Positions 9,151 through 17,649 of a stretch of DNA of 64,000 nt are shown here, piece after piece. A program made the translations under genes and the position numbers. Source of the DNA: Cognatundibacterium crateris (GTDB taxonomy: Bacteria; Pseudomonadota; Gammaproteobacteria; Burkholderiales; Burkholderiaceae_D); assembly GCF_010078235.1 (NCBI RefSeq), contig NZ_JAABOS010000005.1:199675-263674 (forward strand). Direction: 5' to 3'. The notes under the pieces are model-generated. The model did no database searches, was not told where the DNA came from, and saw nothing but the letters and a program-made list of their open reading frames with translations. Each line of letters opens with the position of its first letter. Positions within the stretch are counted from its first letter, which is position 1.

Positions 9151-11097
9151 ATGGGCAAAATGATCGGTATTGATTTGGGTACAACCAATTCTTGCGTAGC
9201 AGTTATGGAAGGCGGGCAGCCAAAAGTCATCGAAAACGCAGAAGGCGCACGTACCACTCCTTCTATTATTGCTTATCAGGAAGACGGTGAAATTCTGGTT
9301 GGCGCATCCGCTAAACGCCAGGCTGTGACCAATCCGCGTAACACACTGTACGCAGTGAAGCGTTTGATAGGCCGTAAATTTGAAGAAAAAGAAGTACAAA
9401 AGGACATCGGCCTGATGCCTTACGCCATTTCCAAAGCAGATAACGGTGACGCATGGGTTTCTGTGCGCGATAAAAAACTCGCACCACCACAAATTTCTGC
9501 TGAAGTCCTGCGCAAAATGAAAAAGACCGCCGAAGACTACCTCGGTGAAGAAGTGACTGAGGCCGTGATTACTGTTCCGGCTTACTTCAACGATGCGCAA
9601 CGTCAGGCAACTAAAGACGCAGGCCGTATCGCTGGTCTGGATGTAAAACGCATTATCAATGAGCCAACTGCTGCTGCGCTCGCGTTTGGCCTGGATAAAA
9701 AAGAAAAAGGCGATCGTAAGATTGCGGTGTATGACCTTGGCGGCGGTACTTTCGACGTGTCCGTGATTGAAATCGCTGACGTAGACGGCGAAATGCAATT
9801 TGAAGTGTTGTCCACTAACGGCGACACCTTCCTCGGTGGTGAAGACTTCGATCAGCGCGTGATCGACTACATCATTGAAGAATTTAAAAAGATCAATGGC
9901 CTGGATCTGGCAAAAGATCCGATCGCGCTGCAGCGTATTAAAGCGTCTGCTGAACGTGCAAAAATCGAATTGTCCAGCTCTCAGCAAACAGAAATCAATG
10001 AACCGTATATCGCCATGGCCAATGGCGCACCGGTGCATTTGAATCTGAAAATTACACGCGCCAAACTGGAAGCACTGGTAGAAGACCTGATCCAGAAAAC
10101 CATAGAACCATGCCGTATGGCGATCAAAGATGCGGGCGTTAAAGCGTCTGATATCGATGACGTGATTCTGGTTGGTGGTATGACCCGTATGCCTAAAGTA
10201 CAGGAAGCGGTCAAAGAATTCTTCGGTAAAGATCCACGTAAAGACGTGAATCCTGATGAAGCAGTAGCAGTTGGTGCAGCGATCCAGGGTTCTGTATTGT
10301 CTGGCGATCGTAAAGACGTGTTGTTGCTGGACGTGACTCCGCTGTCTCTGGGTATCGAAACCCTGGGTGGCGTGATGACCAAAATGATCCAGAAAAACAC
10401 GACTATCCCGACTAAATTCAGTCAGGTATTCTCGACAGCGGATGATAACCAGCCTGCAGTAACGATCAAAGTATTCCAGGGTGAGCGTGAAATCGCTGCT
10501 GGTAACAAAGGTCTGGGCGAGTTCAATCTGGAAGGTATTCCACCAGCAGCGCGCGGCACACCGCAAATCGAAGTCACTTTCGACATCGACGCGAACGGTA
10601 TTTTGCATGTAGGTGCAAAAGACAAAGCGACCGGCAAAGAAAACAAGATCACCATCAAGGCTAACTCCGGTCTGACCGAAGACGAAATCCAGAAAATGGT
10701 GAAAGATGCTGAGCTGAACGCTGAAGAAGACAAGAAAGTGAAAGAACTGGCAGAGTCCCGCAATCAGGGTGATGCACTGGTTCACTCCACTAAGAAAGCC
10801 TTGTCTGAGCACGGCGATAAGCTGGAAGCTGGCGAAAAAGAGAAAATTGAAGCAGCCATCAAAGATCTGGAAGATGTATTGAAATCCGGTGACAAAGCTG
10901 AGATCGATACCAAGCTGGGTGCCTTGTCGACCGCTTCTCAGAAACTGGGCGAAAAAGTTTATGCTGACATGCAGGCGCAGCAAGCGGCAGCAGGTGGTGC
11001 AGCAGGTGGTGCAGGTGCAGCTGGCGCAGCAGAAGCGAAAGCGCAGGACGATGACGTAGTTGATGCTGACTTTAAAGAAGTCAAAGACAACAAATAA
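9151..11097 (+). CDS. dnaK: Chaperone DnaK (Hsp70)
   Basis: 648 residues. ATP-dependent folding chaperone working with DnaJ and GrpE. The ATPase domain starts [16 protein letters not shown] and has [16 protein letters not shown] and [13 protein letters not shown]. The linker [13 protein letters not shown] leads to the substrate domain, then the helical lid, an Ala/Gly-rich tail and a terminal acidic [19 protein letters not shown] is the ribosome site. A 624-residue frame on the opposite strand (9109-10983) is a codon-bias shadow. Confidence 0.99.
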   Translation: MGKMIGIDLGTTNSCVAVMEGGQPKVIENAEGARTTPSIIAYQEDGEILVGASAKRQAVTNPRNTLYAVKRLIGRKFEEKEVQKDIGLMPYAISKADNGDAWVSVRDKKLAPPQISAEVLRKMKKTAEDYLGEEVTEAVITVPAYFNDAQRQATKDAGRIAGLDVKRIINEPTAAALAFGLDKKEKGDRKIAVYDLGGGTFDVSVIEIADVDGEMQFEVLSTNGDTFLGGEDFDQRVIDYIIEEFKKINGLDLAKDPIALQRIKASAERAKIELSSSQQTEINEPYIAMANGAPVHLNLKITRAKLEALVEDLIQKTIEPCRMAIKDAGVKASDIDDVILVGGMTRMPKVQEAVKEFFGKDPRKDVNPDEAVAVGAAIQGSVLSGDRKDVLLLDVTPLSLGIETLGGVMTKMIQKNTTIPTKFSQVFSTADDNQPAVTIKVFQGEREIAAGNKGLGEFNLEGIPPAARGTPQIEVTFDIDANGILHVGAKDKATGKENKITIKANSGLTEDEIQKMVKDAELNAEEDKKVKELAESRNQGDALVHSTKKALSEHGDKLEAGEKEKIEAAIKDLEDVLKSGDKAEIDTKLGALSTASQKLGEKVYADMQAQQAAAGGAAGGAGAAGAAEAKAQDDDVVDADFKEVKDNK

Positions 11098-11129
11098 TCA
11101 GTCAGATTCAGTCTGAAACTGGCTGCAGA

Positions 11130-11175
11130 GGCGCAGAGCACGCAGAATGAGTTTGGTCTCTGCGCACTCTGCGCC
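11130..11175. repeat. GCAGAG-type inverted repeat between dnaK and dnaJ
   Basis: A perfect 9-bp inverted repeat, GGCGCAGAG (11130-11138) and CTCTGCGCC (11167-11175), flanked by further copies of the same unit (GCAGAG at 11125, ACGCAGA at 11140, CTCTGCGC at 11158). It looks like a short intergenic repeat rather than a simple terminator. A run of T follows only 15-20 bases later (about 11194-11202). Confidence 0.6.
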
Positions 11176-11270
11176 TTTGTGGCATAGAGCTCGCTTTTTT
11201 TTAATATTGAATCGCCATATTTTGTGTACCAGTCCCAAAATATGAACTACGAAAACAAGGTGTAATCCAG

Positions 11271-12389
11271 ATGGCGAAGCGTGATTTTTATGAAATTCTT
11301 GGCGTGGGCAAAAATGCCTCCGACGAAGAAATCAAAAAGGCTTATCGCAAACTGGCGATGAAATACCATCCGGACCGTAATCCGGACAATAAAGTCGCCG
11401 AAGACAAATTCAAAGAAGCCAAAGAAGCCTACGAAATGCTGTCCGACAGTCAAAAGCGTGATGCTTATGACCGTTATGGCCATGCGGGCGTCGATCCGAA
11501 TATGGGTGGTGGCGGTGGCGCCGGCGCCGGTGGATTTGCAGATGCATTTGGCGATATTTTTGGTGATATCTTCGGTGGTGGCCGCCGCAGTGCAGGGCCG
11601 CAGGTTTATCGTGGTGCGGATCTGCGCTACAACCTTGAAATCTCTCTGGAGCAGGCTGCAAATGGCTATGAAACCACGATACAGGTACCAAGCTGGGACG
11701 AGTGCGATACCTGTCACGGTTCCGGTGCTAAACCAGGTACCTCGCCGGTAACCTGTACCACTTGCGGTGGTCATGGTCAGGTACGTATGCAGCAAGGCTT
11801 GTTCAGCATACAGCAAGCCTGTCCTAAGTGTCATGGCACAGGCAAGATGATTCCTGATCCTTGTACCACATGCTCAGGCGTGGGCCGCATCAAGCGTAAG
11901 AAAACACTGGAAGTGAAAATACCTGCCGGTATTGATGATGGTATGCGCATCCGTTCTTCCGGCAATGGTGAGCCAGGTGTCAACGGTGGCCCTCCAGGCG
12001 ATTTGTATGTGGAAATTCACATCAAGCAGCATCCTGTGTTCCAGCGTGAAGGCGATGACTTGCATTGTGAAATTCCGATTTCCTTCTCCAAAGCTGCTTT
12101 AGGTGGCGAGATTGAAGTGCCTACACTCAGTGGCAAAGCATCATTCACCGTGCCGGAAGGTACGCAGTCCGGTAAGACTTTCCGTTTGCGCGGTAAAGGC
12201 GTCAAAGGCGTGCGTTCAGGCTATGCGGGAGACTTGTTCTGCCACGTGCTGATAGAAACGCCGGTCAAGCTGACTGAGCGCCAGAAAGATTTGTTGCGTG
12301 AGTTTGAGCAGCTGACAGTCGAAGGTGGCTCGAAACACAATCCGCAAAGTAATACCTGGATGGACAAAGTCAAAAAGTTCTTCGAGTAA
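11271..12389 (+). CDS. dnaJ: Chaperone DnaJ (Hsp40)
   Basis: 372 residues. Co-chaperone that stimulates DnaK ATPase. The J domain (1-70) has the HPD motif in [10 protein letters not shown] Gly-rich linker with GGGGGAGAGG follows, then the zinc region with four CxxCxGxG repeats ([32 protein letters not shown]), then the C-terminal substrate and dimer domains. It lies 173 bases after dnaK; AAGGTG is the ribosome site. A clear terminator follows. Confidence 0.98.
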   Translation: MAKRDFYEILGVGKNASDEEIKKAYRKLAMKYHPDRNPDNKVAEDKFKEAKEAYEMLSDSQKRDAYDRYGHAGVDPNMGGGGGAGAGGFADAFGDIFGDIFGGGRRSAGPQVYRGADLRYNLEISLEQAANGYETTIQVPSWDECDTCHGSGAKPGTSPVTCTTCGGHGQVRMQQGLFSIQQACPKCHGTGKMIPDPCTTCSGVGRIKRKKTLEVKIPAGIDDGMRIRSSGNGEPGVNGGPPGDLYVEIHIKQHPVFQREGDDLHCEIPISFSKAALGGEIEVPTLSGKASFTVPEGTQSGKTFRLRGKGVKGVRSGYAGDLFCHVLIETPVKLTERQKDLLREFEQLTVEGGSKHNPQSNTWMDKVKKFFE

Positions 12390-12418
12390 GCGACGGACTT
12401 GTTTGATGGCACCAGATG

Positions 12419-12444
12419 AACCCCGCTACACGCGGGGTTTTTTT
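12419..12444 (+). terminator. Terminator after dnaJ
   Basis: AACCCCGC (12419-12426), 5-base loop, GCGGGGTT (12432-12439), then T to 12444. Strong GC-rich stem with U-run, closing the grpE-dnaK-dnaJ operon. Confidence 0.92.
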
Positions 12445-12646
12445 ACGTTTATCCGCATGATGCCAGTGCATCGCCTGAAACGTGCGAGCGCGCTTCTAGA
12501 GCGCTTGTTCCATAAAAAAACTGCATAAAATTTCCGCCTTCAGTTAAGCTAAAGCACCGCGTTAAGCGCGGAAAAATAAAGGATATGGCCGCATCGGTAG
12601 TGCTGATGCTGACCTGATCCAACACAAACTAAACGGAGACAGGAAA

Positions 12647-13255
12647 ATGCTTTGGAATCAAACGAAACAATGGCTGGCCGGATGTGGTCTGGCAATGGGA
12701 CTGGTGATGCAGGCGCAGGCAACGGAAGTCGCTGGCGTTAAACTGGATGAAACGATACAGCTGGCCAATACTGAGTTAAAACTGAACGGCGCCGGTATAC
12801 GTTACAAAGCAATTTTCAAAGTCTATGTCGCCGGTTTATACCTGAAAGAAAAGAAGACCACAGTGCCCGATGTACTGGCTGTACCTGGTCCGCGCCGCGT
12901 GACTATCGTGATGCTGCGCGACCTCAGTAATGAGGATTTTGGCCGTGGCTTCATGCAGGGTATTCAGCAAAATACTGATAAAGCTGAGAAGGCGAAACTG
13001 ACCTCACAATTCCTGCGCTTCGGCGAATTGTTTGCCTCTGTGCCGGAGTTGAAAAAAGGCGATGTCATGACCAATGACTGGATTCCTGGTGTAGGCACCG
13101 TGTTGACCCTGAACGGAAAAAAACTGGGTGAGCCTTATCCTGATCTGGCTTTTTACAATGCCTTGCTGCGTATCTGGTTAGGTGACAGTCCGGTCGACAA
13201 AGGCTTGAAAAAAGCCATGCTGGCGGAACCGGACGACCGTAGCAATTATCGTTAA
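12647..13255 (+). CDS. Exported chalcone-isomerase-like domain protein
   Basis: 202 residues with an N-terminal signal peptide ending near MQAQAT (about residue 25), so probably periplasmic. The body matches the bacterial chalcone-isomerase-like family: GAGIRYKAIFKVYVAGLYL is its hallmark, followed by RRVTIVMLRDLS and a C-terminal LLRIWLGDSPVDKGLKKAML. Plant chalcone isomerase residues are not expected to be functional here, and the bacterial role is unknown. It stands alone between the dnaJ terminator and a hairpin at 13321. Confidence 0.85.
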   Translation: MLWNQTKQWLAGCGLAMGLVMQAQATEVAGVKLDETIQLANTELKLNGAGIRYKAIFKVYVAGLYLKEKKTTVPDVLAVPGPRRVTIVMLRDLSNEDFGRGFMQGIQQNTDKAEKAKLTSQFLRFGELFASVPELKKGDVMTNDWIPGVGTVLTLNGKKLGEPYPDLAFYNALLRIWLGDSPVDKGLKKAMLAEPDDRSNYR

Positions 13256-13320
13256 GCGCAGTTTTTCGTTCTGGTCTGAGGCATCTCGCGCAGACGATAA
13301 GCATCATTTAACGGAAGATC

Positions 13321-13353
13321 ACAGCGTATCGGGAGTTTCTCCCCATACGCTGT
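13321..13353. terminator. Strong hairpin between the chalcone-isomerase-like gene and carbonic anhydrase
   Basis: ACAGCGTAT (13321-13329) pairs with ATACGCTGT (13345-13353), and inside it GGGAG-ttt-CTCCC adds five more pairs after one C-C mismatch. About 14 pairs in 33 bases. It is followed only by a broken T-rich stretch, so I call it a probable terminator or stabilising hairpin rather than a certain one. Confidence 0.6.
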
Positions 13354-13416
13354 TTGTGCTCAAGCTTTTTGTGCAGTAAACAGTTAGAATCACGCCTGTT
13401 TCGATCAATGGGCCAG

Positions 13417-14085
13417 ATGATGACAGTGCAAAACAGCAAAAAATTGACCCCTGAGCAGCTATTTGATAATAACCGCGCATGGGCACAGTCCATACGTAGT
13501 AAAGATGCCGATTTTTTCAAAAAACTCGCTGCCCAGCAAAACCCCGAATACCTGTGGATAGGCTGCTCTGACAGCCGTGTCCCTGCCAATGAATTGCTGG
13601 GCTTATTGCCGGGTGAATTATTTGTCCATCGTAATATCGCCAATGTGGTGGTGCATTCTGATCTGAATTGCCTCTCCGTTTTGCAATTTGCCGTCGATGT
13701 GCTGGGCGTAAAACACATTATCGTTTGCGGCCATTATGGCTGCTCCGGTGTACATGCTGCGATGACGCGTGGCCGGGTCGGTCTGGCGGATAACTGGTTG
13801 CGCCATGTGCAGGACGTGCATCAGAAACACGAGCGCTATCTGGGCGAAAGCTTGTCGCTGCGGCAGCGCGCTGACCGTTTGTGCGAACTGAATGTGATAG
13901 AACAAGTGGTTAATGTCTGTCAGACCACCGTGATTCAGGATGCCTGGCAACGCGGTCAGGAAGTCACGATACACGGTTGGGTATATGGCTTGCAGGATGG
14001 CTTACTCAATGAACTGGGTATGACCATAGACTCGCAGGAAGTCCTGGCAAAACATGTGGAAGCCAGTTTGGCCCGCTACCAGTAA
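13417..14085 (+). CDS. can: Beta-class carbonic anhydrase
   Basis: 222 residues from the ATG at 13417 (a second ATG is at 13420; a frame open to 13354 has no ribosome site and begins inside the preceding hairpin's edge). It interconverts CO2 and bicarbonate. Zinc ligands and catalytic residues are seen in order: Cys50, Asp52, Arg54 in CSDSRVPANE, then His106 and Cys109 in HYGCSGV. IANVVVHSDLNCLSVLQFAV is also conserved. Cytoplasmic, no signal peptide. Single gene with its own terminator. Confidence 0.93.
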   Translation: MMTVQNSKKLTPEQLFDNNRAWAQSIRSKDADFFKKLAAQQNPEYLWIGCSDSRVPANELLGLLPGELFVHRNIANVVVHSDLNCLSVLQFAVDVLGVKHIIVCGHYGCSGVHAAMTRGRVGLADNWLRHVQDVHQKHERYLGESLSLRQRADRLCELNVIEQVVNVCQTTVIQDAWQRGQEVTIHGWVYGLQDGLLNELGMTIDSQEVLAKHVEASLARYQ

Positions 14086-14095
14086 TCTCTTCATC

Positions 14096-14120
14096 AAAGC
14101 CGCTTGCTGCGGCTTTTTTT
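14096..14120 (+). terminator. Terminator after carbonic anhydrase
   Basis: AAAGCCGC (14096-14103), loop TTGCT, GCGGCTTT (14109-14116), then T to 14120, ten bases past the stop. Confidence 0.92.
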
Positions 14121-14233
14121 ACGTACCAGGCCTGTTGCGCCAGCAGGCTTTTGAGTGCTGCCCAGCAACTTCACACAAATCATGGCATGATCGCGTTCAT
14201 TCATTCTGAGGCAAGAACGAGCTGAATCCAACC

Positions 14234-14383
14234 ATGAAAATGCGAAAAAAATCTGATCTGCCGGTACGCTATTGCGTACAGTGTGGCTTGCCTTTTCTGT
14301 GGCGTAAAAAATGGGAAAAGGTGTGGGATGAAGTGAAATACTGTTCCGACCGTTGCCGTCGCCAGCCGAAAGCACCGACATGA
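14234..14383 (+). CDS. DUF2256 small zinc-binding protein
   Basis: A 49-residue protein, [18 protein letters not shown] at the N-terminus, ending in [14 protein letters not shown]. Two Cys pairs (CVQC and CSDRC) spaced by about 22 residues look like a small zinc knuckle, and the [18 protein letters not shown] core is that of DUF2256. The family is known to sit next to, or be fused with, cryptochrome/photolyase genes; here its TGA overlaps the photolyase ATG (ATGA). Function unknown; coupling suggests a partner role. Confidence 0.85.
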   Translation: MKMRKKSDLPVRYCVQCGLPFLWRKKWEKVWDEVKYCSDRCRRQPKAPT

Positions 14384-15912
14384 AAACCCACAGCCTGCGC
14401 CTGATCCTGGGCGATCAACTCAACCCTCAGCATTCCTGGTTTCAGCAGGTCAGTGATGAACACGTCTACGTCATGCTGGAAATGCGGCAGGAGACTGATT
14501 ATGTGCTGCACCACGCACAGAAAATCATCGCGATCTTTGCAGCCATGCGTGCATTTGCGCATAGCCTGCAACAAGCAGGTCACCGTGTCCATTATCAAAC
14601 CATACAAGAGGCTGATCCGGCGATCAGTCTGCCCATGTTGCTGGATCAGCTATTGCTGCATTATCAGTGCACAGAGCTGCGCTACCAGGAGCCCGATGAA
14701 TACCGGCTGGACCAGCAATTAGCCGCCTATCAGCCTGCAGCGGGCATACCCAAATACTGCGTCAGCAGCGAACATTTTTTCACCCTGCGCCACGAAGTAG
14801 CCGCCCAGTTCAAAGGCAAATCACGCTGGCTGATGGAGCATTTCTATCGTGCGATGCGGGCACGTCACCAGATACTGATGGAGCAGGACCAGCCTGCCGG
14901 TGGTCAGTGGAATTATGATGCCGATAATCGTGCTGCCTGGTCTGGTTTGCCGTGGGAACCGGCTGATCAGCGGCCGGTACATGATCACAGTCAGCTGTGG
15001 CAAGACATACAGGCGGCCGGTGTCGCCAGTTTTGGCGAGCCGCAGGCCGCGCAGTTCCGCTGGCCTCTCAACAGGACAGAAGCGCTGCAGCAGTTACAGG
15101 TTTTTGTGAGCACGGCGCTGCCGCATTTCGGCTCTTATCAGGATGCGATGAGTCACCGTGCCTGGCGGCTGTTCCACTCGCTGCTGTCTTTCGCCTTAAA
15201 TACCAAGATGCTGAATCCGGCTGAGGTGGTGCATGCCGTTGAACAGGAGTGGCGTGCAGCACGCATACCACTGCATGCTGCAGAAGGCTTTATCCGCCAG
15301 ATCCTCGGTTGGCGCGAGTATGTGCGTGGTGTGTACTGGGCCAGAATGCCTGACTATGTGGAACAGAATCACTTTGACCATCAACAGCCCTTACCCGCCT
15401 GGTTCTGGACTGGGCAAACACGCATGCATTGCGTCTCCAGTGCGATTGGACAGTCGCTGGAACATGCGTATGCGCACCACATACAGCGCCTGATGGTAAT
15501 AGGGAATTTCGCTTTGCTGGCGGGCTTGCAGCCGCAGGCTGTGCATCAGTGGTATCTGGGCATCTACATCGATGCATTTGAGTGGGTGGAGTTACCAAAT
15601 ACGCTGGGCATGAGTCAGTATGCGGATGGTGGTTTTCTGGCGACTAAACCCTATGTCTCGACTGCCACCTACATCGATAAAATGGGTGATTACTGCAAAG
15701 GCTGTTATTACGATAAGAAGCAAAAAACCGGTGAGCGTGCCTGTCCCTTCAATGCCTTGTACTGGGATTTTTTCGCGCGTAATGCAGAACAGTTGTCACG
15801 CAATCCGCGTATCGGCATGGTGTATCCGCAATGGCGCAAAATGAGCCCGGAGATCCAGGCCGCTTACCAGCAGCAGGCGCAGCGGATACGTGACAATCTC
15901 GACAGCCTGTAA
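14380..15912 (+). CDS. Iron-sulfur bacterial cryptochrome/(6-4) photolyase family protein
   Basis: 510 residues from the ATG at 14380, which overlaps the DUF2256 stop; a frame open to 14353 is not needed. The N-terminal Rossmann domain begins [16 protein letters not shown]. The C-terminal FAD domain has four Cys expected to hold a [4Fe-4S] cluster: Cys351, Cys439, Cys442 and Cys455. These match PhrB of Agrobacterium (350, 438, 441, 454) with a constant offset of one. The W-E-W region [16 protein letters not shown] is present. Likely repairs UV (6-4) photoproducts using light, or is a photoreceptor. Confidence 0.9.
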   Translation: MKTHSLRLILGDQLNPQHSWFQQVSDEHVYVMLEMRQETDYVLHHAQKIIAIFAAMRAFAHSLQQAGHRVHYQTIQEADPAISLPMLLDQLLLHYQCTELRYQEPDEYRLDQQLAAYQPAAGIPKYCVSSEHFFTLRHEVAAQFKGKSRWLMEHFYRAMRARHQILMEQDQPAGGQWNYDADNRAAWSGLPWEPADQRPVHDHSQLWQDIQAAGVASFGEPQAAQFRWPLNRTEALQQLQVFVSTALPHFGSYQDAMSHRAWRLFHSLLSFALNTKMLNPAEVVHAVEQEWRAARIPLHAAEGFIRQILGWREYVRGVYWARMPDYVEQNHFDHQQPLPAWFWTGQTRMHCVSSAIGQSLEHAYAHHIQRLMVIGNFALLAGLQPQAVHQWYLGIYIDAFEWVELPNTLGMSQYADGGFLATKPYVSTATYIDKMGDYCKGCYYDKKQKTGERACPFNALYWDFFARNAEQLSRNPRIGMVYPQWRKMSPEIQAAYQQQAQRIRDNLDSL

Positions 15913-16023
15913 AGCCAATCAACAAGCAATATGAATCGGCCAGACTGAGTGCTGATGCGCCTGCTGGCAGCAAAATGCCTGCAAACCCAGGCGTACTGCG
16001 GACTTGATAAAAAGGAGAGGGCG

Positions 16024-16242
16024 ATGCAAAGCAGAGCGATCAGGAAGTTATTGCATTCCAAGTGGACAGCGCAGCAAGTGGTGGACAAGCAAAAGCATTT
16101 CATCGTGACGAAGCTGATAGAGCCGGAATGTCCGGATGCTCCGGTCAGCGAAGTGGAGATAGAAGCGGTCATGACTAAGCGCTTGCGCATTATCCCATGG
16201 CGTGAACTGGATAATCCCTTGCAATGGAAAAGAGGCTGGTGA
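16024..16242 (+). CDS. Trp-rich small protein, TIGR02450/DUF2389 family
   Basis: 72 residues from the ATG at 16024, which has a good AGGAGAG ribosome site; a longer frame to 15949 is unlikely. The core LLHSKWTA, KHFIVTKLI, EVEIEAVMTKR and IPWREL is that of the Trp-rich TIGR02450 family, typically found beside cryptochrome/photolyase genes. No catalytic residues can be suggested. It ends in a TGATG overlap with the next SDR gene. Confidence 0.85.
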   Translation: MQSRAIRKLLHSKWTAQQVVDKQKHFIVTKLIEPECPDAPVSEVEIEAVMTKRLRIIPWRELDNPLQWKRGW

Positions 16243-16952
16243 TGGATCAACACATACTGAAGAGTTTTCCTCCCGGTTTTCGCGTGCTGATACTGGGAGC
16301 ATCTGGTGGCATAGGCGCTGCATTTGCCGAGCAGCTCAGCGCACAGCCTGCTTGTGGCGCGGTGCATGTGCTACACCGGCACAGCGAGCCTGCCTTAGAC
16401 TTTGCTGATGAAGCCAGTATCGCTGCAGCTGCTGCCAGCATGCGCGCACATGGCCCCTTTCATCTGATCATCAATGCGGCCGGTCTGCTGCACAGCACTG
16501 ACTTCATGCCTGAGAAAAAACTCGGCGACCTGCATTATGCGCAATTGATGGCGACCTTTCAGGTGAATACTTTTGGGCCTGCGCTGGTATTGCGTCATTT
16601 TTCCGGCTTGCTCGATACCCAGCGTGCGGTGATGGTGATGTTATCGGCCAAGGTCGGTAGCATAGAGGATAACCGGCTCGGTGGCTGGTACAGCTATCGT
16701 GCCTCCAAAGCTGCGCTGAATATGCTGATCAAGACCGCCGCGATAGAACTCAAACGCAGCCAGCCTGCGACGGTGTTACTGGCCATGCATCCGGGTACGG
16801 TGACGACCCGTTTGTCGCTACCTTTCCGTGGTGGGAGTGCGGCCCGGCCAGCAAGGCAGGCAGCGCAGGAAATGCTGGCGGTGATCGATCAGAAAATGCC
16901 AGCCGACAGTGGCAGCTTCGTCACTTACAGTAATGAGAATTTACCCTGGTAG
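16242..16952 (+). CDS. Short-chain dehydrogenase/reductase in the photolyase operon
   Basis: 236 residues from the ATG at 16242, which overlaps the upstream stop (TGATG); an ATG at 16224 is also open. Classical SDR features are the NAD(P) loop GASGGIGAAF, the NAAG-type INAAGLLH, Ser in MLSAKVGS and Tyr-x3-Lys in YSYRASKAA. It resembles the CsgA/C-factor subgroup. Substrate unknown. Its stop is one base from the convergent kdpE stop, with no terminator between them. Confidence 0.85.
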   Translation: MDQHILKSFPPGFRVLILGASGGIGAAFAEQLSAQPACGAVHVLHRHSEPALDFADEASIAAAAASMRAHGPFHLIINAAGLLHSTDFMPEKKLGDLHYAQLMATFQVNTFGPALVLRHFSGLLDTQRAVMVMLSAKVGSIEDNRLGGWYSYRASKAALNMLIKTAAIELKRSQPATVLLAMHPGTVTTRLSLPFRGGSAARPARQAAQEMLAVIDQKMPADSGSFVTYSNENLPW

Positions 16953-16953
16953 T

Positions 16954-17649
16954 TTATTGCGTCACCAGGCGGTAACCAACTCCGGTTTCAGTCAGAAAGT
17001 AGCGCGGTTGAGCGGGTTCGGCTTCCAGCTTCTGGCGTAAGTTGGCCATGTAAATACGCAAATAATGGCTGCTTTCTGCATGGCCGGGGCCCCATACTTC
17101 TTTCAGCAATTGCTGATGCGTGAGCACCTTACCTGCATTCCTGGCCAGTACCGATAACAGGCGATACTCTATCGGACTCAGATGTACCGCAACGCCAGCC
17201 CGTGCCACCGTGCGCAAGGCAAAGTCGACACTGACATCACCAAATTCAAACCGGGCTTCCTGTTGCGCATTGGCGGGCTGACGCCGCCGCAAATGCGCAC
17301 GTATGCGTGCAATCAGTTCAGCTGCACCAAATGGTTTGCTCAGATAATCATCGGCACCGGCATCCAGCGCCGCTACTTTTTCGTGTTCCTGGGTGCGCGC
17401 TGACAGCACGATCACCGGGACTTCACTCCAGCTGCGGATATCGCGTATCACATCCAGTCCATTCATGTCGGGCAGCCCCAGATCGACGATCAGCAAATCC
17501 GGTTTGCGGGTGGCGCAGCTGATCAGACCCTGCTTAGCGGTTTCACTCTCAAATACGGTCATGCCTTCAGCCTCGAGCGCAGTGCTGAGAAAGCGCCGTA
17601 TCTGTTTTTCATCCTCAATCAGGACGATATGAATTTTTGCGTCACTCAT
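16954..17649 (-). CDS. kdpE: Response regulator KdpE
   Basis: 231 residues, OmpR family. The receiver domain has the acidic pocket EDE, the phospho-acceptor Asp56 in LLIVDLGLPD and Lys in LSKPFG. The C-terminal winged helix has RTVARAGVAVHLSPIEYRLL and VWGPGH. It activates the kdp operon under K+ limitation. Its start overlaps the kdpD stop by 4 bases. Last gene of the operon. Confidence 0.96.
   Translation of the reverse strand: MSDAKIHIVLIEDEKQIRRFLSTALEAEGMTVFESETAKQGLISCATRKPDLLIVDLGLPDMNGLDVIRDIRSWSEVPVIVLSARTQEHEKVAALDAGADDYLSKPFGAAELIARIRAHLRRRQPANAQQEARFEFGDVSVDFALRTVARAGVAVHLSPIEYRLLSVLARNAGKVLTHQQLLKEVWGPGHAESSHYLRIYMANLRQKLEAEPAQPRYFLTETGVGYRLVTQ

Noticed and set aside
9109-10983. 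624-residue open frame antisense to dnaK
   Set aside because: Composition rich in Phe, His, Cys and Arg, no domain, and fully opposite a highly conserved gene. It is a shadow of dnaK codon bias.
11247-11834. 195-residue antisense frame over dnaJ
   Set aside because: Covers the J domain and zinc region; no protein-like features.
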